Shown: one piece after another, positions 1 through 9,079 of the stretch
Layout: every line of letters starts with the position of its first letter
Position numbering within the stretch: the first letter of the stretch is position 1
NCBI GenBank assembly: GCA_964019335.1
Contig: OZ025672.1
Coordinates: forward strand, 186,001-250,000
Direction of reading: 5' to 3'
Source of the DNA: Diplonema japonicum
Lineage: Eukaryota > Euglenozoa > Diplonemea > Diplonemida > Diplonemidae
Length of the DNA: 64,000 bases
The notes under the pieces: model-generated
What the model was told of the DNA's origin: nothing
Database searches by the model: none
The model's input: the letters and a program-made list of their open reading frames with translations, nothing else
Position numbers and translations under genes: made by a program

Positions 1-273
1 CACATTACGCAGCCTCATGCCCTCGTCCTCGCAGCGTTCAAAGGTCAACCCCAGACCGTTACCTCCTTCTCGTTCCACTCTGAACATCATCTGCCCTTTT
101 TGCGGAGTCCTTGGGACTGTTTCCTTGCCCGGAGATGGCTGGGGATGCTGTCCCCGTAGGTCGTGCTTGCTAAACCCTAATGGACTTGTATCCATTGTGA
201 CTTGGTGGCGCATGCGGTCCTTTTTCATCTCTGCATGACTGGTGTACCTTCGGGGTGTGTGCGGGGTGTGCAT
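1..273 (-). CDS. PDZ-domain-like protein, N-terminal part (runs off window)
   Basis: An open frame enters from the left edge on the minus strand and is open to a stop upstream of the ATG at 271-273, so only the first 91 codons are visible. Internal ATGs (for example at 226-228) are alternative starts. After a Pro/Thr/Arg-rich leader (residues about 1-60) the frame reads MFRVEREGGNGLGLTFERC. This has the spacing of a PDZ carboxylate-binding loop region (charged strand, then GxGLGL), so a PDZ-type protein-interaction domain is the best reading. The C-terminal part is missing, so partners and location cannot be judged. The gene points in the same direction as all the others. The homology call is inferred from one motif and is tentative; that the frame is coding is better supported by its codon texture, which contrasts with the homopolymer spacer beside it. 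Confidence 0.55.
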   Translation of the reverse strand, partial: MHTPHTPRRYTSHAEMKKDRMRHQVTMDTSPLGFSKHDLRGQHPQPSPGKETVPRTPQKGQMMFRVEREGGNGLGLTFERCEDEGMRLRNV

Positions 274-491
274 CACTTTTCGTTGCAATTATTTAGTTCC
301 CTTTTGATATCTATTTATACGGTTTGGATTGGAACATAATACCAAAAGGGATTAATCAAAGACACAGGGCATGGAAAACCACCGCAAATAACCAAGGGAA
401 GGGGTATTATCTGATCTTTTTAAAGAAATATTGAACACATAATTTCCTATCACCGAACCCTTGGGTGCCATGCTGCCCCGCTCCTGGACAA

Positions 492-527
<36 letters not shown>

Positions 528-1561
528 AACATGATCGTACCAGTGTACCCAAAAAAAGGGGCGCGGGGGGGAAAATGGAAGGGACTACTTTCAATTTGTA
601 CTTAGATGCGCTCATTCACGAAATGCGATTGGAAAGAGAAGCAGAAACACGGACTTCGTGGTGCAAAGAAAGCAGGGGTTTCTTCTTTTCCAAAGACGTG
701 TTACTTTTTTTTTTTCTAGAAGGGGCAAAGGGGGGGGGGGGAAATCTTTTGTCGGGCTGCAAAGAAAGATTCACGGGGGATGTACCCCCCGACTGCAATA
801 TACTGCTTACGAAACAAAGAAAAAAAAAAAAAAGAAAAAAAAAAAAAAAAAAAAAAAAAAAGGAGGGATACCAATAAAAAGGGAAGGACAATACCTCGAA
901 GTGATTTTCCGCTTTTTATCTATAAGAGAAACCCATCCTTTCTTCTTCTTTTTTTTTTCCCCCCCTTCTTTTTTTTTTTTTCTCTTTTTTTTTTCTTTGC
1001 CCACCGGTTATTATTTCACTTTTTTTTTTTCTTTTTCTTTTTATAAATTATTTTTTACTCGTTTTTTTCTCAATATTGGCCCTTTAAAAGGGCTCGTAAA
1101 AAGAAAGTGGGAGGGGGACAAAAAAATAAAGCGGCGAAAAAGTTTTTTTTTTTTAAAAAAGTTAACTTTTACTTCCCAAACACTCCAGTTTTACGCGGTT
1201 TATGCTTTTTTTTTTTTTTTTTTTTTTTTTGAAAAAAAAAAAAAGAATATAAAAAAATGAAGGATCCTCGGCCTGCAAGTGACACAAAACCGATTGGGTA
1301 GTTAGGCATGAGTAGTAAGCAAGACGTTCATGGAAAAAGAAAAGGAAGGAAGTGAACTCATTTCTCATTCAGCGTGGTGGTCTCTCCGACAAGCGATTAT
1401 CGTTTCTTTTCTCCCCCCTTTTTTTTTTTTCTTTTTTTTTCCTACCTATCGCGCAATGAAAGAGTTCTTGTTTCGTGGTCTTTTTATGTATTTTCTTTGA
1501 AGGGAGGGAGAAGAAAAAAAAAAAAAAGAAAAAAAAAGGAAAAAGGGGGGAAATGTAGTGA
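274..1561. other. Homopolymer-rich spacer, no convincing gene
   Basis: Long A, T and G runs dominate (for example 490-525 and 837-860 A-rich, 1207-1230 T-rich). Frames here translate as poly-Lys or poly-Phe. One short plus-strand stretch (575-680, beginning MEGTTFNLYLDAL) looks less biased, but it has no homology I recognise and quickly runs into homopolymer, so it is not called. Confidence 0.6.
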
Positions 1562-1781
1562 TTAACCCTTATGCGCCCAGGGGGGAGAGCCTTTTCTGTA
1601 AAGTGTTTATTGTTTCCTCCTCAACCCCCTCTCATTCGTTATTCATGAGGCTGGGGGTGGGGGGGCTGACCTCCAACATGATCGTTGTGTGCTGGAACGT
1701 TGATTTTAGTATCTATGAGAGCCTAAAAAAAACTTCTAAAAAAAAAATTCCATTTGAGGCAGTTGGGCGCATAAGGGTTAA
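1562..1781. mobile_element. 220-bp piggyBac-type MITE with TTAA target duplication
   Basis: The segment begins TTAACCCTTATGCGCCC and ends GGGCGCATAAGGGTTAA, a perfect 17-base inverted repeat that includes TTAA at each outer edge (1562-1565 and 1778-1781). TTAA target duplication with short terminal inverted repeats is the hallmark of the piggyBac superfamily. The interior has no coding capacity, so this is a non-autonomous miniature element. It lies just downstream of the Myb-like gene. Confidence 0.85.
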
Positions 1782-1897
1782 GAAAAGAGAAGAAAAAAAA
1801 AAAAAAAGAAACCGATAACTGACCAAACCTGATGAATAGAATAAGAATAAGAAAAGGATATAACACAGGAAACCAAAAAAGAAGAAAAAAAAAAAAA

Positions 1898-3526
1898 TCA
1901 TAACGCTCTTTCTCTGAAGAAGGGAAGCGAAATTCTGAATTTGCAGAATTGCATGAAATTCGCAGGGATATGAGATTGGGACGGCGGTGGAGGTGACACA
2001 CCACGCGTTCTGGCGGACCAAAGCAGCCAGGGACACCACCTGTGGGTATTTTTTTTCTCTCTTTTTTTTTTTTTAAAAACCATACGTTTTGTTGAAGGTA
2101 CTTGCCAACCAAGAGTACTCCCTGATCCCAAAGAATGATTTGGCAAGACATCTGTTTTTTTTTTTTTTTTTTTTTTTTTCTTTCCCCCACCCTCATACTT
2201 GTAAGGCTCCAACGCCGCCATCCAAACATGCCCTGACAACTCCCCACTGGGGGAAGGCCTGTCGATGGTATCCAGCCAAGCCGTGTCGGAATTGAGGTCC
2301 ATTCGCATCTCCGGCGAAACAGTAAGCGAGTTTTTCGGAAGAGCAGATTCGAGACCGGAAAGCAGCTTCGACTTTCTAAACACATAAGTAGGAATGGACG
2401 CCGCACCAGCAGGCTGCGAAGGCCCATTGAGAAGCCATCTAACCGTTTGCGACATCTTGGTAGACGCAGAAGGCGGTGCAGGGATGCTGTCAATATCCGA
2501 CTCAGGTGTTCGAATAGGTGGCGACAAACTCGGTGAAGCAACAGACGAGCTCCGACTTCGTGTAGACAACGGCGACCCGGAGTATACAGGGTAAGAGGAC
2601 AATGAAGGTGTCCTCATGGGGAGAAGAGAAATACGGTTCGGTTCGCTTAGGCTGCTGCACACAGACGCGCTTGATACAGCATCGCAGCTTCCAGTACTGC
2701 TGATGCTCGGCTGAGGGGTTGCAAGCATGAAATAGTCAATATCATCATCTTCAACGGTGAACATTGACTTAAGACTCTCAGCGTCTATCTTGGGAGGTTC
2801 TATCTCTAGCTCTGCTCTGATCGAACCAAGCTCTTCGCTGTCATCGTGTTCGATTTCACCCAGTACCTCACGCATCATGCTTAGTGCTGTTACTTGTGGC
2901 GACAGGTCGGTGTTCCATGTTTCTGTCACTGTTTCCATTGGAAGTTTTTTGCCGGAAAGTTTCTTGTTGTGTTTTTGTATCTCCTTTGCGTTGTTTAGTC
3001 GGAACGCTCTTTGGATCTTCTCCTGGCTTCCACCTGAGGTGCTTATGATTTTTTGCAGTTTTGCCCATCGGCGGGAAGCGTCCTTAGCAGTACGGCCTGG
3101 TAGGAGGTTCAGCTTTTTCGTGATTAACGTCCACTGCGCGCCGTATTTCTGGTGGCACTCGTGGAGTGTTAGATCCTCGTCGATGGACCATTGTAGTTCT
3201 TTGCTGCCTTCCATTTTTGCGGACCATCGGGCGCGGCATTCTCCTTCTGTTTTACCCTCGAAGTACGCCGATACTTTGCGCCAGTCGATGGCGGTTGTCT
3301 CGGACTCCTTCACAAGCTCCTGTAGGACCGCGTCGTCTGTTTCTGTCCACAGTTTGAAGTTCTCGCCTTTTTTGTCCTTTTGCCCTGATTGGCTCATCAT
3401 CCCTATCCCTAGTCCGAGACCTAAATTCACTGACGAGGCACCCAGACCCAGCTGTGTTTTTTGTGTTTTTTTTTTTTTTCTTTTCCTCCATACTTTTAAC
3501 CCCTGGATCACCGCCGTGCCTGCCAT
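1898..3526 (-). CDS. Myb-like two-repeat (R2R3/SANT) DNA-binding protein, 3 introns
   Basis: Probable nuclear transcription or chromatin factor. After splicing the product is about 497 aa. Two Myb/SANT repeats lie near residues 44-95 (starting KLWTETDD) and 98-155 (QWSIDEDLTLHECHQKYGAQW), each with the spaced aromatic residues of the fold. A Ser/Pro-rich, probably disordered tail follows (about 255-345). Introns are inferred at 3452-3493 (GTATGG...CACAG), 2152-2198 (GTATGA...ACAG) and 2040-2085 (GTATGG...ACAG). Together they are a multiple of three and stop-free, so the unspliced frame is also open. It then carries poly-Lys insertions that the splicing removes, giving for example VIQGLK-LGLGASS. 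The start at 3524-3526 is the first ATG of the frame. The C-terminus after the Ser/Pro region has no recognisable domain and is the least certain part. The first intron could be dispensable if a start at the later MMSQ is used. Confidence 0.75.
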   Translation of the reverse strand: MAGTAVIQGLKVWRKRKKKKTQKTQLGLGASSVNLGLGLGIGMMSQSGQKDKKGENFKLWTETDDAVLQELVKESETTAIDWRKVSAYFEGKTEGECRARWSAKMEGSKELQWSIDEDLTLHECHQKYGAQWTLITKKLNLLPGRTAKDASRRWAKLQKIISTSGGSQEKIQRAFRLNNAKEIQKHNKKLSGKKLPMETVTETWNTDLSPQVTALSMMREVLGEIEHDDSEELGSIRAELEIEPPKIDAESLKSMFTVEDDDIDYFMLATPQPSISSTGSCDAVSSASVCSSLSEPNRISLLPMRTPSLSSYPVYSGSPLSTRSRSSSVASPSLSPPIRTPESDIDSIPAPPSASTKMSQTVRWLLNGPSQPAGAASIPTYVFRKSKLLSGLESALPKNSLTVSPEMRMDLNSDTAWLDTIDRPSPSGELSGHVWMAALEPYKYEGGGKKKKKKKKKTDVLPNHSLGSGSTLGWQVPSTKRMVFKKKKREKKNTHRWCPWLLWSARTRGVSPPPPSQSHIPANFMQFCKFRISLPFFRERAL

Positions 3527-4399
3527 GATCCTTTTTCTTTGTTTGCTATATTTTTGTATGACTAGCTTACCCCCTATCCTGTGTGGTTTTCTTTTTTTTT
3601 TTTTTTTTGGAGGGAAAAAAAAAAAAAAAGGACACTTTTTTAATCAGAAAAAAAAAGGGGGGGAGGGGGAACTAGCCAGAAAAACAATAAAAAATATATG
3701 AGTTAAAGGAGGCCGGTGTTGGCGGCGCCCTGCACAAGAACTGTCTACTTGATTACAGGGGGCGCACCGCGGCCGAGTTGTAGCTTCTTCTGCGTTCCGC
3801 GTCGTGTCCTTAATGCGTGCGGTGTACAGCTCAACCCCAGCCGGTGCGTCCCGGGTAACCAAGATTCTGCGCTCGTGCAGTTTGCTGCCTGTTCGTCACC
3901 CTGAGCATCTGCATTATGTTCTTCCACTCGGGCGCTACCGGTGATGACCGACGAGGAGGTCAACAGCGAACAACACATCTGATGTACTTCTTATATTTCC
4001 ATGTTATCCCCACCACCTGAAAAAAAGGAGGGACCAAAAAAAAAAAAAGTCGATGTCACATGCAAACTCCGCGCGAGAGGCCGCAGGCCCCTAGAAGAAG
4101 GGGAGGGGGTATGGTCAGTACTAGGCATCTCTCAGTTTCGGACATATCTCAAAAAAGAGTCGGCTGATTGTTGTGCAAGCCGTTTTCACCTACAGTAGGG
4201 ATGAACGGACAAGCTGCCTCTACTCTTTTTTGCAATAACAATTCTTTTCAAAAATTTGTTTACTTGTTCCAGCAAAAAGAAATAATTCTTTATAACTATA
4301 TGTCCTTGTTGTTCGCGAGCAAAAAAGGTTTTTAAAAAGCTGCTCGGCACAAGTTGCATATAGTTATAAAATCATTTTTTGAAAGATAAATATTTGTAA

Positions 4400-4446
<47 letters not shown>

Positions 4447-4867
4447 CGATCTGCAATTAAAATCTTTTGTATTCATACTTCTTTCCGCTAGATAGGGACG
4501 GGAGTAGGCTTCAACCCTTTTTTTTTCTTCTTTCTTTTCTTCTCCGTGTTGTAAGGGAGAAGTAATAGGGGGGGAAGGGGGGAGCCTTTTGCTCTCCAAA
4601 GAGCAGCGAAAGAAAAATACAAAAAAAACATTGGTCCCCTAAAACAAAAAAAACAAACAAACAAAAAAAAACGTTGGTGAAAAAGGTCCTTTTTGTTTAA
4701 GTCTCCTTCCCCCCCCCCCCTTTTTGTTTAAGTCTCCTTTCCCCCTCCCCTTTTTTTTCTCTATCCCCCCTCCCTTTTTTTTCTTTTTCCAATGGGCGTC
4801 ACATCCCAGTTAAAGAAAGAGAAAAAAAAAGGGGGGGAACCGGAAAAAAAAAAAAAAAAACCTGTTT
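3527..4867. other. Intergenic spacer with repeat R1 and homopolymer runs
   Basis: Apart from the R1 repeat copy (3694-4150) this stretch contains poly-A (about 4401-4443), poly-C and pyrimidine-rich tracts. No gene is visible. The open frames inside the R1 copy recur in the other copies and belong to the repeat. Confidence 0.6.
3694..4150 (+). repeat. Dispersed repeat R1, long copy
   Basis: The unit starts around ATGAGTTAAAGGAGG, runs through a GC-rich ~300-bp body and ends near TGTTATCCCCACCA (about 4017). A further ~130 bp is shared only with the copy at 17081-17254. The body is nearly identical to 32307-32625. Truncated relatives occur at 36130, 36412, 37288, 38294, 49421 and 50599. The body begins TGTTGG just after a purine tract (AAAGGAGG) and ends CCACCA, reminiscent of an LTR with its polypurine tract. 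A SINE is the alternative, and I see no clear pol III boxes. Confidence 0.8.
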
Positions 4868-6400
4868 CTACAGCTTAGGGTACAGCATCTTCACAGCAGA
4901 GGCGACACCAACGGTCGCAAGGAACCCCTTTAGAATTGTCTTCTGTGTCTTGGTAAGGAACCCTGTGATGGTGGCCTTTACAGCAAGGTCGTAGAGGCCC
5001 TCTTTGTACGGGGGGAGCGGGATACCAGGACCTCTTCTGAAGAAGGTGTCCTGCTGAAGGGTGGAACGGAAATGGGTGAATTCCCTGAACCCAAAGGCAC
5101 CATGGTATCCACCAAGACCGGAGGGCCCCACACCACCGAAAGGCAGGTTGTTGTTGGAAACCTGCTCTAATGTGGAGTTGATACACACGCCACCGGACTG
5201 GGTCTTGTCAAGGATATATTGAACGTTTTTCTTATCTTCTGAGAAAACGTAGAGTGCGAGGGGTTTTTTACAGATTTTGTTCATCATGCGCAGAGCGCCG
5301 TCGGTCGTCTCGTAGGTAAGGACAGGGAGGACGGGTCCGAAGATCTCCTCCTGCATGATGGCGTCGCCGAGTGAGGGGTTGACGATGATGGTAGGAGGGA
5401 TGAATCTGTCCTCGCGGGAAATACCAGACCCACCCAGCACGATCTTCCCTGTGGAGGATTGGATAAGACGTTGCACACGGTCCACATGGCGAGCATTGAT
5501 GATGTTCCCCCAGTCTTGCGACGTCGCTGGGTCGGGGTACGACTTCTTCGCCTTCGCCACGAGATCCTCCACAACCTCATCCAACATGGACGTATGAACA
5601 AGGATGTAATCGGGGGCGATGCATGTTTGCCCGCAGTTGATCCACTTCCCCATTGTTATCCTTGCTGTTGCGGTTTTCACCCTTGCTGTTTTGTCGATGA
5701 ACACAGGCGACTTCCCGCCAAGCTCCAACGTGACAGGGGTTAGGTTCTTCGCGGCGGCCTGCATGACGATCTTTGCAACCGCACCGTTTCCTGTGTAGAA
5801 AATATGGTCCCATTCTTGAGCAAGAAGCGCTGTTGTTTCCGGAACAGCGCCCTGCACGACTTTGATGCACTCGGTGTCCATGTACTTGTTGATGAGCTTT
5901 TCAAGAAGCTCGCCGCATGCTGGTGCCATTTCTGATGGTTTAATGACTGCACAGTTGCCTGCTGCGATCATGGATACTAACGGGGTCAACATAAGCTGGA
6001 TGGGGTAGTTCCATGGTGCGATGAGAAGCATTACACCCTTTGGTTCTCGGCGAATAGTGGCCTTCCCGAAGAGTGTCTTTGAGGGTACGCGTTCGGGTGA
6101 TGTCCATGTTTTGAGGTTCTTGATGGCGGTCTCGGCCTCCTCGTGGGCTTGGAATTCAGCAAGCCCGCGGAGTTTTGGCCCGCCGAGGTCCTTCCTCACG
6201 GCCTCTGTCATCGCCTCGTGGTTCTCCTCAATCAGCCTTTTGATCTGCTCCAGCTGGGACCTCCTCCACTCTACTGATTTTGTCTTACCGTTGTCGAACA
6301 CGGTTCTAAGCCCCTCCATCATCCCATTGTATGTTGCGCTGTCCACCGCCGCACCTGCTTCGCCCCTCACAGACATCAGCCCTTGGGTAGTATCGGCCAT
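4868..6400 (-). CDS. Fatty aldehyde dehydrogenase (ALDH3 family), tail-anchored
   Basis: NAD(P)-dependent oxidation of medium- and long-chain aldehydes to acids, as known for the ALDH3 family. The 510-aa single-exon product has the family signatures: APWNYP (about residues 128-133), the general base Glu226 in LELGGKSPVF, the catalytic Cys260 in NCGQTCIAPDYIL, EEIFGPVLPV, and NLPFGGVGPSGLGGYHG near 420-440. The last ~35 residues (TITGFLTKTQKT to KMLYPKL) form a hydrophobic segment with a short basic end. This resembles the C-terminal membrane anchor of microsomal or peroxisomal ALDH3A2, so attachment to the ER or peroxisome is likely. The ATG at 6398-6400 is the first in frame and is followed upstream (in the mRNA sense) by A-rich sequence. 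Length and motifs are complete, with no sign of decay. Family assignment is secure; the exact substrate is inference. Confidence 0.95.
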   Translation of the reverse strand: MADTTQGLMSVRGEAGAAVDSATYNGMMEGLRTVFDNGKTKSVEWRRSQLEQIKRLIEENHEAMTEAVRKDLGGPKLRGLAEFQAHEEAETAIKNLKTWTSPERVPSKTLFGKATIRREPKGVMLLIAPWNYPIQLMLTPLVSMIAAGNCAVIKPSEMAPACGELLEKLINKYMDTECIKVVQGAVPETTALLAQEWDHIFYTGNGAVAKIVMQAAAKNLTPVTLELGGKSPVFIDKTARVKTATARITMGKWINCGQTCIAPDYILVHTSMLDEVVEDLVAKAKKSYPDPATSQDWGNIINARHVDRVQRLIQSSTGKIVLGGSGISREDRFIPPTIIVNPSLGDAIMQEEIFGPVLPVLTYETTDGALRMMNKICKKPLALYVFSEDKKNVQYILDKTQSGGVCINSTLEQVSNNNLPFGGVGPSGLGGYHGAFGFREFTHFRSTLQQDTFFRRGPGIPLPPYKEGLYDLAVKATITGFLTKTQKTILKGFLATVGVASAVKMLYPKL

Positions 6401-6628
6401 TTTCTTTTTTTTTTTGGGTTTTCTTTTTTGCTTTTGTTTTTGTTTGTTTTGGTGGTTGGAAAAGAATTTAAAAAAAAAGGGGGGGTGTATTTTTTATTTT
6501 CATTGATGGTAAACCTCTCCTTTTTTTTTTCTTCTTCTTTTCCCTTTCCTTTCTCTCTTTTTTCTTCAACAAGCTTCTTCCTTCAGCGTGTCCGCGACGA
6601 TTTTTCGTAATGCTGGGGGGTTTTTTTT

Positions 6629-7391
6629 TTAATTTTTCTTTTTTATTCCCCTTCTTAAGAACGATATACCTACACAAGAACTCACACATAAATTGATGGC
6701 TTTTTCAGTCTGCTCTGGAGGGGTGGTCCCGGTTTGCGAAATGGAGAGGATTGAACCCCGCTGGGGGAAACTGTAAAAAAAAAAAAAAAAAAAAAAAAAA
6801 TGGTAAAAACCACGAAAAAAAACAACATTAAAAACCATACCATGTTACGGTAATGACTGCTGACGACGACCGGATTTCAGAAGGGGTCGGGGTGACCAAG
6901 AGTTCACCTCCAGGCGAGAGGCATACGGAGGCGGCTATGGGCAGCTCGTGAAGTTCTATCCCGGCGTCAGTGAGCGCCAAGGAGGCAGCCATGACTGCCA
7001 AAGGGTATTCGCTGCCAGATAGGGTACGTTCTAAGACAAGAAAGTTTATTTCTATCAGACTTTTGGGGTATTTGTCCTTCAGCACTGCGCCGTTCAACGT
7101 CTCGGAAAGCGCGGACGAGGTATGCCTGTCTCCGGTAGAAGGGTTCCTCTCTTGCCTTTTATCCCGTCTTTCTTCCTCTGCAAATGAGGCCACGTTGTAA
7201 GACACCTTAACGCTGGCTCTCTCTTCGAAATCTCCCACTATCTGCTTCGGGCCGAACACGCTGCATACAATCTTACACCCGTTGTACTCAACATAAGCGG
7301 ATCCTTGGGCATTTCCTAGAATGCCCACTCTGCAGCATGGTGCGTATGTCTCTTCTGGTAGCCTGTTGTCTTCTCGTTTTTTCACTGACAT
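6629..7391 (-). CDS. RNase PH-type exosome subunit (MTR3/RRP41-like), 1 intron
   Basis: Ring subunit of the RNA exosome, which processes and degrades RNA in nucleus and cytoplasm. Exons are 6841-7391 and 6629-6770. The intron 6771-6840 (GTATGG...ACAG, largely T-rich) joins VITVTC to FPQRGSILSISQTGTT in frame, giving 230 aa. The N-terminal half carries the RNase PH fold signature LGNAQGSAYVEYNGCKIVCS and GPKQ (residues about 25-55). The segment ASLALTDAGIELHELPIAAS is the second conserved block. The C-terminal exon ends with the typical TGTTPPEQTEKAINLCV helix region. Without splicing the protein would stop after VTWYGF and lose that helix. The start is taken at MSVKKRED (7389-7391), which directly follows a 20-nt A run. 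The longer open frame upstream is Lys-rich leader. Active-site residues of bacterial RNase PH are not evident, as in most eukaryotic ring subunits. MTR3 versus RRP41 is undecided. Confidence 0.85.
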
Positions 7392-7494
7392 TTTTTTTTT
7401 TTTTTTTTTTTGCCCTTTTTTTGTGTGGTATTTATTTGGGGGGATGGGGAACTTGAATGACCTTTTTTTCTTCTTCCCCTCCCCCCCCCCCTTT

Positions 7495-7736
7495 TTAGTA
7501 GTCATCGTCGATCTTTTTTCCAAACCGTCCGTTTGCACCATATTTCCCATTTTTCGTGTCGATCTCCCGCCCCTTCATACTGCTCCTTCCAATCGATATT
7601 ACGGCGTAAGCGCTTAGCACGCCAAGGAACGCACCTTTTTTTGTTTTGTTTTGTTTTTTGCTTGTATACCAAAGAGATGTTTTCTCCTCCGAACTGTCTT
7701 GTCCGGTCGCAGCTGGAAATTACTTTTTCCTGCCAT
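7495..7736 (-). CDS. 68-aa single-pass membrane protein, 1 intron
   Basis: A gene too small and too interrupted to appear as a long frame. Exon 1 (7670-7736) begins with an ATG placed directly after a ~20-nt A run. The 35-nt intron 7635-7669 (GTATAC...AAAG) is removed and exon 2 (7495-7634) continues in frame to a TAA. The predicted protein starts MAGKSNFQLRPDKTVRRRKH, has one hydrophobic segment (about residues 23-38, FGAFLGVLSAYAVISIG) and ends in a Gly/Lys-rich tail NGRFGKKIDDDY. A basic N-terminus, one TM segment and a small soluble tail are common in mitochondrial inner-membrane accessory proteins, but I recognise no family. It lies about 100 bp upstream of the exosome gene on the same strand. 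That this is a gene is inferred from the in-frame join, A-tract leader and codon texture. Confidence 0.6.
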
Positions 7737-7797
7737 TTTTTTTTTTTTTTTTTCCCTCCGCCTTCTTTTTTTAATTCCTTTTTTTTTTTTTCTTCCC

Positions 7798-7838
7798 ACA
7801 GTGAGCACCCCCATGCACACTGAAATTTTATCGAGTAT
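7798..7838 (-). repeat. Short dispersed repeat R4
   Basis: Read on the minus strand this ~40-bp segment, starting CTCGATAAAATTTCAGTGTG, is nearly identical to 34450-34491 on the plus strand. The two copies are in opposite orientation and both sit in spacer DNA next to poly-A/T. Confidence 0.6.
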
Positions 7839-8217
7839 TTTTTTTTTTTTTTGATTTTGTTGAAAATCTTTTCCCGCGTCCATAATTTTAACCGTCCCAA
7901 ATAATTTTCTTCGTACTTTTTTTCAGTACTACCTCGACGAATTCTTAACCTAAAAAAAACCACCACCATCCTCCCCACGCCAACTTGCTAAAGAAAAAAA
8001 GCCAAAAAAAAGGGGATCAAAGAATGAGGGGGGGGGGGGGGGGGGGGGGGGGAGGAGAATATATGGTGGGGGAGACACGGGAGGGGGGGGATATGACGGT
8101 GTATAACGTTAAAATATGTGTTAAAAACATGAGAAAAAAAACTTTTTTTTTTTTGCTTCATATTGCGTTGGAGGAAAAACCTGCGTTTCCCTTATGTATT
8201 CAAATCTGGATTTTTTT

Positions 8218-9000
8218 TTACCAGTTGTTGGTGCCGAAGTACCTGTCGCCAAAATCACCCAACCCCGGCAGGATGTAATGACGCTCATCAAGCACAGGAT
8301 CGACTGAAGAAGTGACGATCTGGGTCTTGGGGAACGCAGTGGTGAAATTCTTGAGACCCTCCGGGCAGCAGACAACATTTACGAACACAATGCGCTCCTC
8401 CTTCACGCCGTGCTGCTTGAGGATGTTAACTGCTTTGATGGCCGACCCCCCTGTGGCAAGCATAGGGTCAAGAAGGAACACCCACCTGTCTTTGATGTCA
8501 GCAGGAAGCTTTGCATAGGAGTACTTGCTGTCTGGCTTCCCTGTTTCTTCGTTTCTTTGAATGAGGATTTTCCCAATACGGACGTCTCTGCAGGTTGTTC
8601 TCAAGGCTGCCTCCATGGACTCACCTGCTCTCATGATGGAAACACCGCATATTTTGGCTGTGAAGCCAAGACCGTCGTATTTTTCGTTGGTGGGGGTGAC
8701 GACTTCGCTCCTTTTGAAGGGTACGAAGCTGAGTGCTTCTTCGATGAGCACTCTCATGAGCCTGTCGGAAAAGAACACGAAGTCCTGTCTGCTTGTGTTC
8801 TTGTCTCTGATGATGGTGTGGATCGCCTTCATCTGGGCTGTCATTGAGAGGACGTGAACGGTCGGGATCTTGTTCCATTCGTTGTTGTTGCCTTTCTTCT
8901 CCAGCGCGCTGGCCGTCCCAGCCCAGAACGACCCCGCCACTACACCAGCCCCCAACCCTGCCCCGCCGAGCACAGCCCTCTTCAAAACAGTTCGGAACAT
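8218..9000 (-). CDS. Uracil phosphoribosyltransferase
   Basis: Pyrimidine salvage: uracil plus PRPP gives UMP plus pyrophosphate. The 260-aa product has all the UPRT blocks: RLMRVLIEEALSFVP, the triad SIMRAGESMEAALR (residues about 119-133), KILIQRNEETGKP, the PRPP-binding loop VFLLDPMLATGGSAIKA (about 172-188), PEGL, and the C-terminal uracil-binding LPGLGDFGDRYFGT. The first ~33 residues (MFRTVLKRAVLGGAGLGAGV...) are basic then hydrophobic and small-residue rich. Such a segment could act as a mitochondrial or membrane-targeting sequence, which is unusual because most UPRTs are cytosolic. The start ATG (8998-9000) follows an 18-nt A run in the mRNA sense. No introns. Catalysis is predicted intact; location is inference. 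Confidence 0.95.
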   Translation of the reverse strand: MFRTVLKRAVLGGAGLGAGVVAGSFWAGTASALEKKGNNNEWNKIPTVHVLSMTAQMKAIHTIIRDKNTSRQDFVFFSDRLMRVLIEEALSFVPFKRSEVVTPTNEKYDGLGFTAKICGVSIMRAGESMEAALRTTCRDVRIGKILIQRNEETGKPDSKYSYAKLPADIKDRWVFLLDPMLATGGSAIKAVNILKQHGVKEERIVFVNVVCCPEGLKNFTTAFPKTQIVTSSVDPVLDERHYILPGLGDFGDRYFGTNNW

Positions 9001-9045
9001 TTTTTTTTTTTTTTTTTTGCTTTTTTTTTTCTTTTTTCGGGCGGG

Positions 9046-9079
<34 letters not shown>

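Noticed and set aside
461-1260. Several long frames rich in Lys or Phe
   Set aside because: They arise from A- and T-runs, have no domain and occur in many frames at once.
3745-3978. 77-codon frame recurring in R1 copies
   Set aside because: It is present only because R1 is nearly identical between copies, and diverged R1 copies break it.
6740-6770. Sequence resembling a tRNA T-arm (GGGTTCAATCC on the minus strand)
   Set aside because: No acceptor or anticodon arms fit, and it is the coding start of the second exosome exon.
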